Below, piece by piece: positions 13,221 through 25,000 of a stretch of DNA of 64,000 nt. The translations under genes were made by a program, and so were the position numbers. Each line of letters opens with the position of its first letter. The stretch's first letter is position 1. Source of the stretch: Pleodorina starrii (taxonomy: Eukaryota; Chlorophyta; Chlorophyceae; Chlamydomonadales; Volvocaceae). The stretch covers positions 206,001 to 270,000 of the forward strand of contig BRXU01000022.1 of NCBI GenBank assembly GCA_030267565.1, in the 5' to 3' direction. The notes beneath the pieces were generated by a model. The model was not told the DNA's origin. It was given only the letters and a program-made list of their open reading frames with translations, and did no database searches.

Positions 13221-14310
13221 CGGTCCGCATGTTAAGCAGCGCGTCCTTGCTGTTACAGCTGTAGGTCCTGCTGTGTGGTGCGCTGCGCGGCCGCAGCGTG
13301 TAATGTGTGTGCCCATCGACGGGTTGACCGGCGCCCTCGACCGCGGCCTACCTAGCTCAGCCGTTTCAGCGCTATACGTAGTGCACGCTAGGGCCCAGCG
13401 TATGCGCGTCCGGTCATACACGATGACTCAACGAAAAACAAGGAATGCAGACCCCAGTTAACCTGTCCATGAGGCGCATTATACAATTCAATGTGGTTTC
13501 CAATGGTTTGGAAAAGAGGTGTCAGCAGAAGTTAGGCAGTTTTCTTTCGACCGGTTGGGCAACCCAAATGTTCGATACAGAAATGTCCCGTGTGCTGTGC
13601 ATCATAGCGCAGTAAGAAGAATATGATTGCAAATTATTGTTCCAAGCATGCGTCGAGGTCAGTCGAAGGTCGCCCAGCTTTGAAACCGTTATTTGAAATC
13701 GAGTAGCTTATCGACGTGATTATAACCTGGCTTGTATGGTTTGGTCAAAAGCATGATGCGGCATATCTTCCGTCCAGCATTCCTCCGTGGCCCCAGTATG
13801 GGAGTCGGGGCCATCTCGTCCGCAGCATGTTTCCGTAACGCCAACGATTGCTCGATTGGCCGATTTGGCCCGCGCCGTAATATATATTATCAAGATTTAT
13901 ATTTTTACCTGGTCGATTTGCGTCAATACAAGCAGACTTGCGTACGCAAGCATGTGATACACTGTGCGTCCATCACGGGCCTAGGGACGGGCCCTCCGTC
14001 CCTGGCCGGCGCGACCGTGATGAAACGCCCTGCGCAGCGCTTAAACGCGCATACCTTGCCGCGCAAAAATGCCAACATTGCATACATACAGGGCGACTCC
14101 TGAGCAGTGTTGGGCCGATGATGATGATGTTACAAGCTTCAACGAGCTCGTACGGCTCAAACGAACCCGGAGGCTCATGAACCGCTTCAGCCAAGCAGAA
14201 AAGCAAACGGAAACAAGAGAAACAAGTAACCAAAGAAACGATGTAACGTCAGGATACAGGAGAAGCACAGACGAATGGCATAACTTGAAAGATAGATGCC
14301 AAGCACAACT
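13221..14310. other. intergenic: ABCG promoter side and 3' tail of the retroelement
   Basis: No gene was recognised. The left part lies upstream of the ABCG start. The right part, from about 13950, lies directly downstream of the minus-strand reverse transcriptase stop and probably contains the element's 3' untranslated tail. It is AT-richer than the surroundings (about 13480-13920). Confidence 0.45.
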
Positions 14311-15875
14311 TTACGAAGAGATGCATTCTCGCCGTAAGCGGAACATTTCAAAAATAGCACTCGCAAGACCACGCTGGTCGTCAACTTGCATGACATCGTT
14401 AACACACGCACTAACGGGCACACCCAAATCCCAAAGCCTCTGCCGCGCAGACGCAAGCGCGGAGCACTCCAGCAGAAAATGCTTCTCATCCTCCACAGCA
14501 CCATTAGAGCGACACGTCTTACACACACGAAGCTCCCTAGACCTGCTGCTCTCGCTATTAATCGCTAAGTCAGACACACACAAACGAAAACGAAGTAAGG
14601 AACGGTGGTGCGCCGGCGGGATGTACCCCTCGAACTGCTTCGGTAACCCCATCCAGTGCTTGTAACGGCACATCTTAACACCAGGCTTCCTGCCGTCCGA
14701 AACGAAAGCGCCCGGGTCCACCGCCAACCTATCACTGCCCCAATCGTCGTTGACGCGACCCCTGAGGGTGTCCATCAGCGCCTCAACGTCAAGCCTGCAC
14801 GCCGAAAAACGCCTAACCCTAGTGTCCATGTTACCCGCCGCCGCTTCTTCGCCCCAGTCGTGCCCTAAGAGGTTCAGAACCCGAATGACCTTGGAGCCCC
14901 AACCGTCTGCCTGCAGATCCGATTCCAAAGCCAAACGGATCTCATGACGAAAGGCGCTGTGATACACGTTGCTAGTGTCCTCCACCAAACTGTTCCAAAA
15001 ACGAAAAACGGATTCAGCCCAATGCAACTGTAGAGGCACCTGCCCGAGCTCTCTAAACAACAACTGCAGGGGTGGAACGGCAGCTCCGACCAGCTGTTTC
15101 ATAAACGAGATTTGTAGCTTGACCATACGGTCCCGGATAGCGGCCTCAAAATAACAAGAACGCGGAGCTTCGTTAGCCGGAAAACCCCTCTCTATCATGG
15201 CTAAAACCAGGTCAGCGCCCCATAGCTGCGAACCGTACGAAAGAACAGAGCGAACTTGAGCGTTGAAACATTTCATACCAACTGAGGGGAGCAACAGCCC
15301 CTGCCGACGCAGCTTGCTAAGCAGAGAGAACATGGCCCGCCGGCCCGCAGCATGAAGCTCGTCCGTGCAGGACGAGAAAGCGCTGTTAGGACCAAAATGC
15401 AGCCCGAGATAGCGTGCGCGCGTCTTCCAAGTGATAGGTCGGACCACCGGCAACCCGTCCTCCGTCACGCGCATAGTAGCCAAGTCGCTGATCGCATAAA
15501 AGTGGCTCCTGACCTGGGCATTGGGGTGAAAAACAGCAGCTCGCACTTCTTCGCATTAACGGTAAGACCGAACGCTTCCGACCACTCCCGCAGCGCTGCA
15601 AGCAGGCTCATCAAACGACGCTTTGTCGCAGCAAAAAGGCTTAGATCGTCCGCGTAAAAAGCTAAGGGCACGCGACGGCCTTCCACGTTAGTGCAATCCT
15701 GAGCCGCCATGGCAACTGGGAGCGCGACATCCAGGGCGTCAACGTAATCGGCATAACCTTCCACAAAAAACCCGAACAGCGTAGGACTCATTGGACAACC
15801 TTGCTTCACCCCTTGTGAGGAGGGGAACGCCTCTCCCGTCGCGCCGTTCACTTTGACCCGCAGTTCCACCCCAGT
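14311..15875 (-). mobile_element. 5'-truncated LINE-type (non-LTR) retrotransposon, reverse transcriptase fragment
   Basis: The reading frame enters part-way through a reverse transcriptase (...VKVNGATGEAFPSSQGVKQG...). It shows the SQGVKQGCPMSP motif and the catalytic FYADD box (LAFYADDLSLFA). A -1 frame change near 15535 then leads into a 411-codon frame ending at 14311. That frame carries the thumb/connector region and a C-terminal zf-RVT-like motif (CKTC...EDEKHFLLEC). The finger subdomain, endonuclease and any ORF1 are absent, as expected from 5' truncation during target-primed reverse transcription. The single frameshift fits loss of one base. The copy is therefore a dead fragment. No clear target-site duplication was found. 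Family assignment beyond L1/RTE-like LINE is not possible by eye. Confidence 0.85.
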
Positions 15876-16012
15876 GTTGGGCCGCTCGCAGGCCCGTGCA
15901 GCTCAGACGTACGGCAAGTAGCAAGCGCGAACCCCGATGCTCGTGCGAGGTCTTTCGCCCGCGTGTTTACATTATAACCATTTACAATCTTACAAATTAC
16001 CATAGATGATCC

Positions 16013-16875
16013 TGGAGACAATCGGTACCTTCCGCAAGCATACGCAAGTATACGCACGTACACCTCAGTGGAGAGCGCAGAGACGCAGGGGATGACATGA
16101 AGTGCGAACGGTGGCTATGTTGGAGTGATAGCGACGAATTTGGAAGACCGTGGATCCGCAGGACGCTTCGACCGCCGAGTTTTTGGACTGGCTCACTCGC
16201 TGCGGGCGTGGGTGGACTAAACGCCCGACGACGTACTTGTCTACATGGTGACCTGGTGGCTGCCCCACCACCACGGTCGTGATGGCGGTGAGGTGCCTGC
16301 CTGTCGGCCCTCAGCTGCTGTTTCGCCCGGGCTGGCCGCAACGGCCCTTACAACGCATGCACCGGCGGGCAGGGCAACTCTTGCGACTGCATCTGGGTGG
16401 AGGGTTTCCGAGCCGCCTACCACCGTCATGGGTACAGCCGACACCTCGGATACCCCCGTAAGCACCCGGGTCCGCTGGTAGGCGGCTCGGAAATCCTCCA
16501 CCCAGATGCAGTCGCAAGGGTTGCCCTGCCCGCCGGTGTATGCGTTGTAAGGGCCGGTGCGCTCGGCTCAGGCGAAAAAGCCGCTGAGGGCCGACAGGCA
16601 GCCCTTGATGGCGGAGGGGCCCACCTCACCGCCACCCCGACCGCGGTGGTGAGGCCTGGTGAGGCAGCCACCAGGTTACCATGTGTGCGAGAATCTCGTC
16701 GGGCGACAGTCCGCCCACGTCCGCAGCGAGTGAGGCAGTGAGCCAGTCCAAAAACTCTGCGGTCGAGGCGTCCTGCCGATCCACGGTCTTCCAAATTCGT
16801 CGCTATCACTCCAACATAGCCACCAAAATAGCGTATACTTGCGTATGCTTGCGGTAGGTACCAATTGTCTCCAGG
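16013..16875. mobile_element. foldback (long inverted-repeat) element with recombinase-like arms
   Basis: Two arms of about 400 bp (16013-16423 and 16478-16875) are near reverse complements around a loop of about 55 nt. Both termini carry CCTGGAGACAAT and a GCAAGCATACGCAAGTATACGC block; the left arm has about 55 nt extra after that block. In the right arm, read on the minus strand, an open stretch encodes ...TVDRQDASTAEFLDWLTASL..., ...MVTWWLPHQ..., ...AIKGCLSALSGFF (then a stop) and ...DFRAAYQRTRVL.... This resembles the N-terminal core-binding domain of DIRS/Crypton-type tyrosine recombinases (inference). The left arm carries a frameshifted copy of the same region. It could be a MITE-like derivative or a rearranged DIRS-like terminus. 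No target-site duplication was evident. Confidence 0.7.
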
Positions 16876-18919
16876 ACTGCAGCGCGCATCCTCCATTTGC
16901 ACAGGCATATATTTTTAGGATTCGGGCATGTATGTCATGTCAACCGTTTTGTAGGCCCTTGTGTTTTGCGTCGTCCCGCCTTTCCTTTGCGACACATCGC
17001 GTGATCCTTGACAGCCGATACCTCCACACAGACAGACAGACAGGCCTGGACAGGCTTGCGTGAATGCGTTGGTTGACTGGGTTGGACTCGCATTCCCTGC
17101 ACCGACACCCATCTGGGTCCACCGGTTCAATTCATGCTCTTCCAGACTCCCGCCGCGAGGACACGCGGGCAGGCCGGCCGGTCGCGCCCGTTGGCTATCC
17201 GCCCCCCTTGGAGAGCGCGGGTGGCGACCTGCTCGCGCTCACGCTGGCCTTTCCCGCAATGCCTATCTGCTTGGCCCACTGTCCCCAACCCCGGGTTCCA
17301 GCAGGCCTAACGGATCGACAGCGGCGTGGCCCGTTTGCACGATATCGGCGGTGTGCGCCCACTCTGTCGCCCCAGCTGTGAAGATTGGGCCCGTAACGCA
17401 TCAGGCAGGGCTTGCGCGCCAGTTCCCACCCCGGAGCATCGTTCCCCATGCGGCCACTGCCAAGGTGGTCCGGAAGGTGGTTCGGGACATCGGGAGGGAG
17501 GGCACGATTTGGGTTGGCCGGCCTTACACACCCCGCACAGTCCGGGCTGCAACCTAAACACCCGATCCAAACATGCAATGCACAAAGGAGTCAACGCCCG
17601 CGCAAACACGCGCCCTCAGTAGCGCAGCTTGCCCTGAGCGGATCGACCCGCGTCGCCGCGTGGCGCAAGAAGACGACAGGCGCGACCCGCCACCCAGGTT
17701 CACGCGGCATGATGCGCCGTGGGGCCCATCCCCTGAGCCGCGGACGGCGGACCCATCATCCATGCCCACGCGTGTGATGGCGTTTGCTCCACCAGCCGCC
17801 AGAGTGGCCCGTGCTTATTGGCTTTCATTGGCCGTCTGCGCCCGACGGAAGGGGCTGGCACCTGGCAGGGAGTGGAAGGACAGAGCCGTCTCGGTTCCCC
17901 GCCGCGTTAAGGAGGGTCCAGCCGCACGGAGGCCCCCCCCCTGGGGAGGGAGGGAGCTCAAGCCGCAGTGCACATACCGTACTTCCGCCAGGATGGATCC
18001 CGCCAGCGAAGAAATCTCAAAACATCCGCCGCAGCAGCTGCTCTGCTCGCCCACTCCGTGCGCAGCCAGACCGCCTAGCCAACAAATGAATCCGACACCG
18101 TTTCAGATTGCAAAGTGAACTGTCCACGGAACAGGAACACGGGGCGCACATGAGGGCGGGGTATGCGGTAAAATAGCCGGCAACCGCCCTGACACAGACG
18201 TGGACCCAGCTCGTCCAGTCGGCATGCAGGGCCCGAGCGCTCGGTCACGCTGCCAGCGGCGAGCAGCCCCGTGTCTCAGTCTCACACAGCCCGCAAGGTG
18301 CAAGTCGCCAAGCCGAGCTGACATCCAAGAGACTCCAAAAGAGGTGCCAAATGGGTCCATCCAGAGACGTCCCTCCGCCCCGCAACACTCGCAACCCCAA
18401 CACTGCAAGGACAGCGTCCGCCGTCAGCCTGGGGGCGCCCGCCGGTCGGCAACCCTACCGAGCCCAGAGGCGCGCGTTGAGCAGCGCAGCCTGTCCGCTG
18501 CCTGTCCGGCAGCGCAGCCGCTGCCGCACTGTCCACAGCCCAAAGTGCTCCGAGCGGTGTGCACCAGAGGCAGCATGAGCACCAGAGGCGGCGGCGCGGC
18601 TTTCAGGGCCCTGCCTGCTGACCTCCAACGCAGCTCTCCCGTCCTACTACGGTGCGGCCTGCACACAATTCCATCTCCACCAATCCCGACGCCGCCCGCA
18701 GCACGCCCCACGGCCCACGCCCTAACACGCGCAACCAGAGCCCCTCCACCTCCTCCATCCCCCGCGAACACCACCGGCGCCCGATCCCGTCGACCGGGCG
18801 CCATCCCGGCGCCGCCGCGGCTCCCCCCTGCGCCATTCCGTCGCCCCTTCCAGCCAACATCCGCCCGCCGGCCAAACATCCCATCTCGCCACCACTACAA
18901 CCCGTTCCGTCAGCCACTG
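16876..18919. other. intergenic, no gene recognised
   Basis: Long open frames occur on both strands (for example 17060-17557 and 17573-18118, plus), but they mirror each other, lack recognisable motifs and look like GC-driven open frames. Since the minus-strand carotenoid gene ends at 18977, only its short 3' UTR should enter from the right. Confidence 0.4.
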
Positions 18920-18924
18920 TTACA
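18920..18924 (-). terminator. TGTAA poly(A) signal of the zeta-carotene isomerase gene
   Basis: Read on the minus strand this is TGTAA, the canonical volvocine poly(A) signal. It lies about 53 nt after the stop codon, implying an unusually short 3' UTR. Confidence 0.55.
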
Positions 18925-18976
18925 GACTACAGCCACGGTTATTAACCAACTAACCAACCAACTAATTATTAGGTCA

Positions 18977-20065
18977 TTACCACTTGAGCGAGAAGCTGGC
19001 GGCCTGCATGAGCGGGTGCGCGAAGTAGGCCCCGATCGTCAACGCCGTCACGGCAAAGTACGGCGCGCGCGCAAACTCCCGCCAGTAGTCCTCCGGCAGC
19101 TTCTGGCGGCCGTCCAGAATGGCGGCGAAGGGCAGCACCGAGGTGCGCGCCTTGACCGCCTCGAACGCGTCGCCGTACTTGGCCCGCAGCCGCCGGTCGC
19201 CGTGCCAGCAGCCGAACAGGTGGTGCGCCATGAGGCAGGCCGAGGTGACCACCATGAAGCTGCTGCCGATCCACAGCGTGTGCGCGGCGCACCAGATTCC
19301 CTGACCCACCATCTGCGGGTGGCGGGTGATGCGCATGATGCCCGTCTCCCACAGGTGCAGCTTGGGCTTGTCCACGGCGGCGACCTCGAGGATGTTGAAG
19401 GTGGAGGGGTAGAGGAACCAGAAGGAGATGAAGTTGAGGATCCAAACCAGCTCGTGCACGCCGGTCACGCCGCGGAGGTCCCACAGCGGCACACCGTCAT
19501 AGCGGTGGTTGATGAAGAAGACGATGGCGACGACGGCGAGGGGCAGGGAGACGAGCGCGAAGATGACGCGGTAGGCGCGGGGGCCGATGACCTGCTCGCC
19601 GTACGGGCGGAGGCCGGCCAGGCCGCTGTGGGCGATGGCGAAGACGAGCAGGATGAGCGCGATGGTGGCCTCGCTGCTGCCGGCCACGGACTCGATGGCG
19701 GCGAGGTAGTCATCGGCCAGACCCGCGCCCGGCTGAATCCAGACCAGGTACAGCGCTCCCAACACGGTTGAGAGCAGGGCCACGAATAACGCCCAGGATT
19801 TCACGCTCTGCTTTTCGAGGTCGAACGCCGCTGCATCCTCGCCAATTAGCTTTGTGGATGCTGCCTCACCGACGACCGGCTCTTGCTGCTGCGCTGACTT
19901 GCAGGCCACTAATCGGGCTTTAAGGCTTCCATCTGGTAACGAATTGCGTGAAAGGCATACTGGGTGTGCAAAATTTGCTGCTGGACGAGTGACTGGCAAC
20001 GCCCGCTTGCAGCGGGGTTCGCTGCCCAAGCGGGCGGAGAAACGAGGTTGCAATCCAACCTGCAT
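18977..20065 (-). CDS. Z-ISO: 15-cis-zeta-carotene isomerase, chloroplastic
   Basis: Single-exon frame of 362 aa. The enzyme isomerises the 15-cis double bond of 9,15,9'-tri-cis-zeta-carotene between phytoene desaturase and zeta-carotene desaturase, in plastid membranes. Residues 1 to about 60 are rich in Arg, Ser and Ala and look like a chloroplast transit peptide. An NnrU-type domain with about six to seven hydrophobic segments follows. Family motifs are clear: FAIAHSGLAGLRPYG (His about 146), RITRHPQMVGQGIWC (His about 249) and HHLFGCWHGDRRL. The histidines in the first two motifs are the candidates for the haem-iron ligands known in plant Z-ISO. The ATG at 20065 is the first in frame; the frame is open upstream but only through a GTG. 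The absence of introns contrasts with the intron-dense neighbours. Confidence 0.93.
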   Translation of the reverse strand: MQVGLQPRFSARLGSEPRCKRALPVTRPAANFAHPVCLSRNSLPDGSLKARLVACKSAQQQEPVVGEAASTKLIGEDAAAFDLEKQSVKSWALFVALLSTVLGALYLVWIQPGAGLADDYLAAIESVAGSSEATIALILLVFAIAHSGLAGLRPYGEQVIGPRAYRVIFALVSLPLAVVAIVFFINHRYDGVPLWDLRGVTGVHELVWILNFISFWFLYPSTFNILEVAAVDKPKLHLWETGIMRITRHPQMVGQGIWCAAHTLWIGSSFMVVTSACLMAHHLFGCWHGDRRLRAKYGDAFEAVKARTSVLPFAAILDGRQKLPEDYWREFARAPYFAVTALTIGAYFAHPLMQAASFSLKW

Positions 20066-22068
20066 GTTGTATGGCAAGCAACGCAATTGAACGCAGGAAT
20101 GCACAGTGCAGATTCGCAACTTGGCCACAAAAAACTTGACGCAGCTCCGCGACCACGCAACCCTACGCTTCTGCGTACGATGCCCGATGCTTGCCTAACC
20201 AATACGGCGCAAAAGCCTAACTTGTTTCGATTTCGTGTAAAATTTAATGGGCTTTTGCTGGTTGTCCCCTTCTCTTCCGTGTGAATGCCGGCGTGCATGC
20301 CAGTCTGGCTGTGCCGGACAAGTCCGCAATACCTTCATTCGACTCTCAAGGAGAGGCATAACATAATACAACATGAAACCGCTTTCGCGTTTCTGGGCGA
20401 GCTGTAGTCGGTTGACTGGATTCGGTTCCGGGGCCAAGCGCTCCTAAGGGGCGGGAGGGGGCAACAGCGTCGGCTTTGGTCCAACGTCCCGAATCAACTT
20501 GGTGCCCAAACCCAGATAGGGGGCCTAGCTATACATTTGTGTAGGTACAGATCTTGGCACGCTGGCCGCCGAAACCCTTGGGTTGACGGGCTTTACAGTC
20601 GTTTTAAGCCAACGATCAACCGCTGAAGAACGACAAGCCGATTGCTGCCGAGAGGTGCCTAGTTGCCGTAACATTTAGCGCTTCAGGCCAATGACTACAA
20701 CCGCATGGTGGTCGCATGAAGCATGTGACTACAACCCTGTGCTAGTTCGCGCATGCCAAACAAGGCGCTGTCTGGACTGTCGTGACTGGTCGTGACGGCT
20801 GAGCCCGGTCAAGTAAGGCAGCTGCGCGCGTTTGCGTATCGGGTCACGATCAAATAAGAAAGTCAAGTCGGCCATATGGTTCAGACGGTAGGGGCTAGGG
20901 GGCTGCCAGCGAGATTTCCCCCGGTAGGCTGCCGGACATAGAACGAGTATTGACATTGGTATGCCGCGTGACAGACCTACCTATGCGGAAGCGAAGACGA
21001 AGAGAGAGAGAGTGTGTGTGTGCGTTGAGTTCGGAACCTTCGGCCTTACAGAAAGGGCACATACCCGACCTGACAGAGGGGCCGCAGAACGGGAGCCTGG
21101 CGCAATCGCCAACAGCCTCAGGCTCGAAAAATGGATCAATTGGGTAACCGTGGCCCTCACACGTCTGTCTGCATTTTAAAAAGGCAACTTGACTGCGTTG
21201 ATGGCCTACCCGGTACCCGCCAACCAGCGCCAACACTCCTGCGTGCGCCCCACCTGCTTTCCAGCTCCACAAACCCATCCAAACATCTTTCGATATCCTC
21301 CTACTACTACCGGTACATGAACGCGCCACTTGCCACCTCAGTGCCGCGACGCCAGGGTTCGGAACCCACTTCCTGCAGCATGGACACCCGTACACGTTCG
21401 ACACAATTTAGCAGGAGCCTCAATAGGCAAAACCTGAAATGGTCGAAAATTAGCCCCCTGCTGCACCCTAGCGTACAGTGAATGCTCTCCCAAAAGAGCA
21501 TGTTACGATTTAATAGAGTCATAACAACCCACGTCGCCTTCGAGCGCGTCAGGCCGCCCTAGCGTTCCGGGCATCCACACCTAGCTCAGGCGGCACTGCC
21601 ACTTTCAACAAACACGCCTGGGCCTGGGTCTGCCTTTTGAAGAGTTACTACCTGCCCAACTCCTCCTCAACTCTACTCTTAAAGTAAAACCCTAAGAACC
21701 CAAAACCACGTTTCGCCAGTCGGCCGACCTGGACACACCGGTCAACTCACCCTCCCCGGCAGTCATGTGCCTGCATGTGCCCTTCACACCGCCATACTCC
21801 CCTGCTCCCAACCGTATCCTCGAGCCCCTGCCAGCACCTCCTCCAGCGCAGCGCACGCATTCACATCATCCCTGCCAAACACAATTTAAACACCCTTGAG
21901 CCTTGACCCGCGCAGCGAACCACCGCACCGGGGCACCAGATCCAAAGATGCGCCGCATACTCCAGTTGCCCCCCAGGGGCCGCCGGCCGCCGACCACATC
22001 CCGCCGTACAGTTGCCGTACACAACACACCACGACAGCCTTGACAGCACAGCAACATCACGGTACCGG
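20066..22068. other. intergenic: Z-ISO promoter and MCM-BP 3' flank
   Basis: No gene was recognised. The left end holds the Z-ISO 5' UTR and promoter. The right part must hold the MCM-BP 3' UTR; a minus-strand TGTAA at 21046-21050 is a candidate poly(A) signal about 1 kb after the stop. A short (GA)n/(GT)n microsatellite lies at about 21001-21023, and a telomere-like AAAACCCTAAGAACCC at about 21686. Confidence 0.4.
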
Positions 22069-25000
22069 TCAGGCCATCACGCGCAGTCGGGCCTCCCGGG
22101 TGTGCTCCAGCTGCAGCAGCTGCTGCCACCGGGCCCTCGTCAGCTGCCTCTCACCGTGACTCCGAACCAGCAGCCGGGCCAGCTGCGGGCAGTTGCGTTA
22201 GGGGTGCGTTGGGCGGGGGTGCGTTGGGCGGGCGAGCGAGCAGGTGGAAACGGGCCAGAACGGGGGAGAAAGGGGGCGGTGAGGTTGCCAAAGGCGAAGG
22301 AATAGGGATGCCGATGGGATGAAGAGAGAATGCGACAGCCGCTGTGACCTGGCCTGGCAAGGGCACGTCTGTCTGTCGGGGTGTGGTGCGGAGCGCAGCG
22401 CAGCGCCCGCAGTTACGGCCGCCATCAAAGACCGGCCCAACCCAACCCAACCCGGCCGTCATGCGCCCTGAGCCCCATCCACCCGAAAGGCCCCCTCTGA
22501 AAACCTAAGACTGAAACATGGTCGCGTCAGCGTCTTCCCCGCTGCTGGGGCTGCTCTGGAGAGCGAAACAGCGCAACCCAGGCGGGTCAGCCAGGCGTGT
22601 AGCATGCCCCGCCTCGATCAATCGCCCACTCACTCCACTCCCCCGAAGAGGGTGAACGTCCGTAGGATCCGTAAGATGGAGCCCTTTCTGTCTCTGTTCC
22701 TGTACCGCGTTTGTGAGCACGCCCCACATACCCCCCAAATGCCTCCCATACACCCGCCGCCTGCCGTACGTGCCGTACCGTAAGTTTGGTGTGGAACTCC
22801 TCCGCAGTCATCCCGCCGCCGCCAGCTGCAGCCGCCGCCGGGTTGGCGCCGGCACCGGCCGCGGCGCCAGTGCCGCCGCCGCCGCCGGCCTCCGGCCGCC
22901 GCGCGTCCACGAAGTACTGCTCGAGTACGGCAGGCATTCCCTCTGCCATGCCGTACCCATCCGGCGCACGAGCTGCCGCCAGATAGGACCGCACCGCCGC
23001 CAGCTCGGCCGCCGGAATGGCGGCGGCGGAGGCGGCGCCGTCCATCATCGAGGCATCGGCGGCGGTCTCAGTGGTGGTGGTGGCGACGATGCCGGGCTCC
23101 GCCGCCACCGCCGCCAGGAGGTCGGAGCCGTGCGCGGCCGCCAGAATCTCCTCGGCTCCCGGGAGGGGCTGCGTCGCATTCAGCGGCACTCGGACGTGCA
23201 CCGAGTCGCGCAGCAGGGATCTGAGGAGCGGAGAGGGGAGGGAAGAGGGGGGCGGGTGCCGACATAACGCGAGACACGAGGCATCGGCGATATGAGGCGG
23301 TGGTGGTGGCGGCGGATGCGGCGGCTTGCGAATGAAGAACGCCTTCAAAACCGTTCGTTGACAAGACACTGGGTGCGGACGGGGGTTCACAAACAAGCAG
23401 CTACCGAGTCATGGCATGGGAGCTGCGCTGCCCTGCGCTGCACCGGCCCGGCTGCCGCTGCCGCTGTTCCTCATGGGACACATCCCGCCTCCCCCCCCCC
23501 GATAGACGCGTCGGAAGGGAAAGGAGAGCGCGTTCCACTGGGTTCCCCCCGCCGCCGCCCCCCGCCGCCGACCGGGTCCCCGCTCCCCGCCATGGACACG
23601 GGCACCCGCACACAAGTCAGGTTGCCGTGCTGCCGTACTGTCGTACCTGCCCTCCGTGAGAAGGATCAGCGGGAGGTCAACGGGGACGGGGTGCTGAAAC
23701 GTCTCAAAGTCGTACGGCAGCTCTTGCTGTCGGGAGACCGCCTGGAGGGCCTTTTGTGTTGGCGTTACGAGTCACGGGGTTGGGTACCCCGGGGGGTTGG
23801 GGGATTGGGGGGGGGGGAGGGGTTGGGGCGAAGGGAGAGGGGAGTCAGGGAGAGGGGAGGGCTTATGCGGTGTGAGCAGTCAGCAGCAGGCTACGTCGGT
23901 TCCAACGGCGTTTGAACGGGCTTGGCGCTACTGGAAAGAAAACCGCGCGGGTTGCGAGTTGTGAATGAGGTCATCGCCGGCGCCGAAATTTCTCCACTCC
24001 CGCCCCCCAACCCCCACAAAACAGACCACCACACCACCACACGGGCTGTGAAGCCCTCCCCCCACTGTAACAGCCCGCCACAACCCAGCCCGCCACACAC
24101 CTGCAGACTCGCCACGCCCTCGGGTCTGAGCTGTCCGGGCACCATCATCGTCTCGTCCAGCAGTACCAAGGTGCCGGGGGCCAACTGCAGTGGAGACGGC
24201 CGGGTGCGTTCGCGGACGGGGTCCCGCTGTGGGGCCCAAGACACCCTGCGGGGACAAGTGCGCAGACGCGCAGGAAGGCGGGGGAGGAGGAAGAAATACA
24301 TTGACTTGACATCAATTGCGGCGCAGTCGGGGCGTCGCCGCGTATTCTCCCGCGGGAATCACACGCACGCACGCACCCACCAGAAACCGCACTCCCACCC
24401 CTCCTCTCGCTCTCGCCCGCCCTGTTTCCTCCTCTGTTGAGAGCAGGTGAGTATCCCCCGGGTCGCATCGTGCTGTCTGGGCGTTCGTGCTGTCGCGCGT
24501 CCTTGTCCGTTCGGGTTGCTCCGGCGGTGCGACGCTGTCACAGCTCTTCCGGTATATGCAAGTTAACAGGCACGTCAGATAGGTGGGCATAGCTCAAGGC
24601 TTCTCGGTGGCAATCCCCCTTCCCCCCTTGCGTCCCTCCGCTGCGGATTCGTGTCTGTCACCCACCCGTTGCAGCTCTCCACTGTTAGCGGCAGCGCCAC
24701 ACTCAGCGGCACCAAGCAGCTGATAGCGGCGTGCAGGGCGGTGCAGAGGGGACTGGGGCCCCGACCCAACCTCTCGGCGGCGAGCGCGGGGCGGCTGATG
24801 CTGTTGCTGCTGCAGGCCGCAGCCGAGGCAGCGGCTGATGGGCCCTGGAGCGCTGGCGTGGGCGCGGCGGGGCACCTGTGTAGTGGAGTGGAGTTACCGA
24901 GCGGGGATAAAGGTAGAGAGCGAGCGAGCGAAGCCAAGAGAAGCGATGGGGATCACCGGGGATTATCTAACAACAGATCTCCGCAAAAGGGGCCACTACC

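Noticed and set aside
17060..17578. opposing open frames, plus GGTTCAATTC resembling a tRNA B box near 17124
   Set aside because: No cloverleaf can be folded around the B-box-like string, and the protein frames carry no motif.
18200..19771. 523-codon plus-strand open frame
   Set aside because: It is antisense to the Z-ISO gene and its flank. Composition is Arg/Gly/His-rich with no motif, while the minus strand has strong homology.
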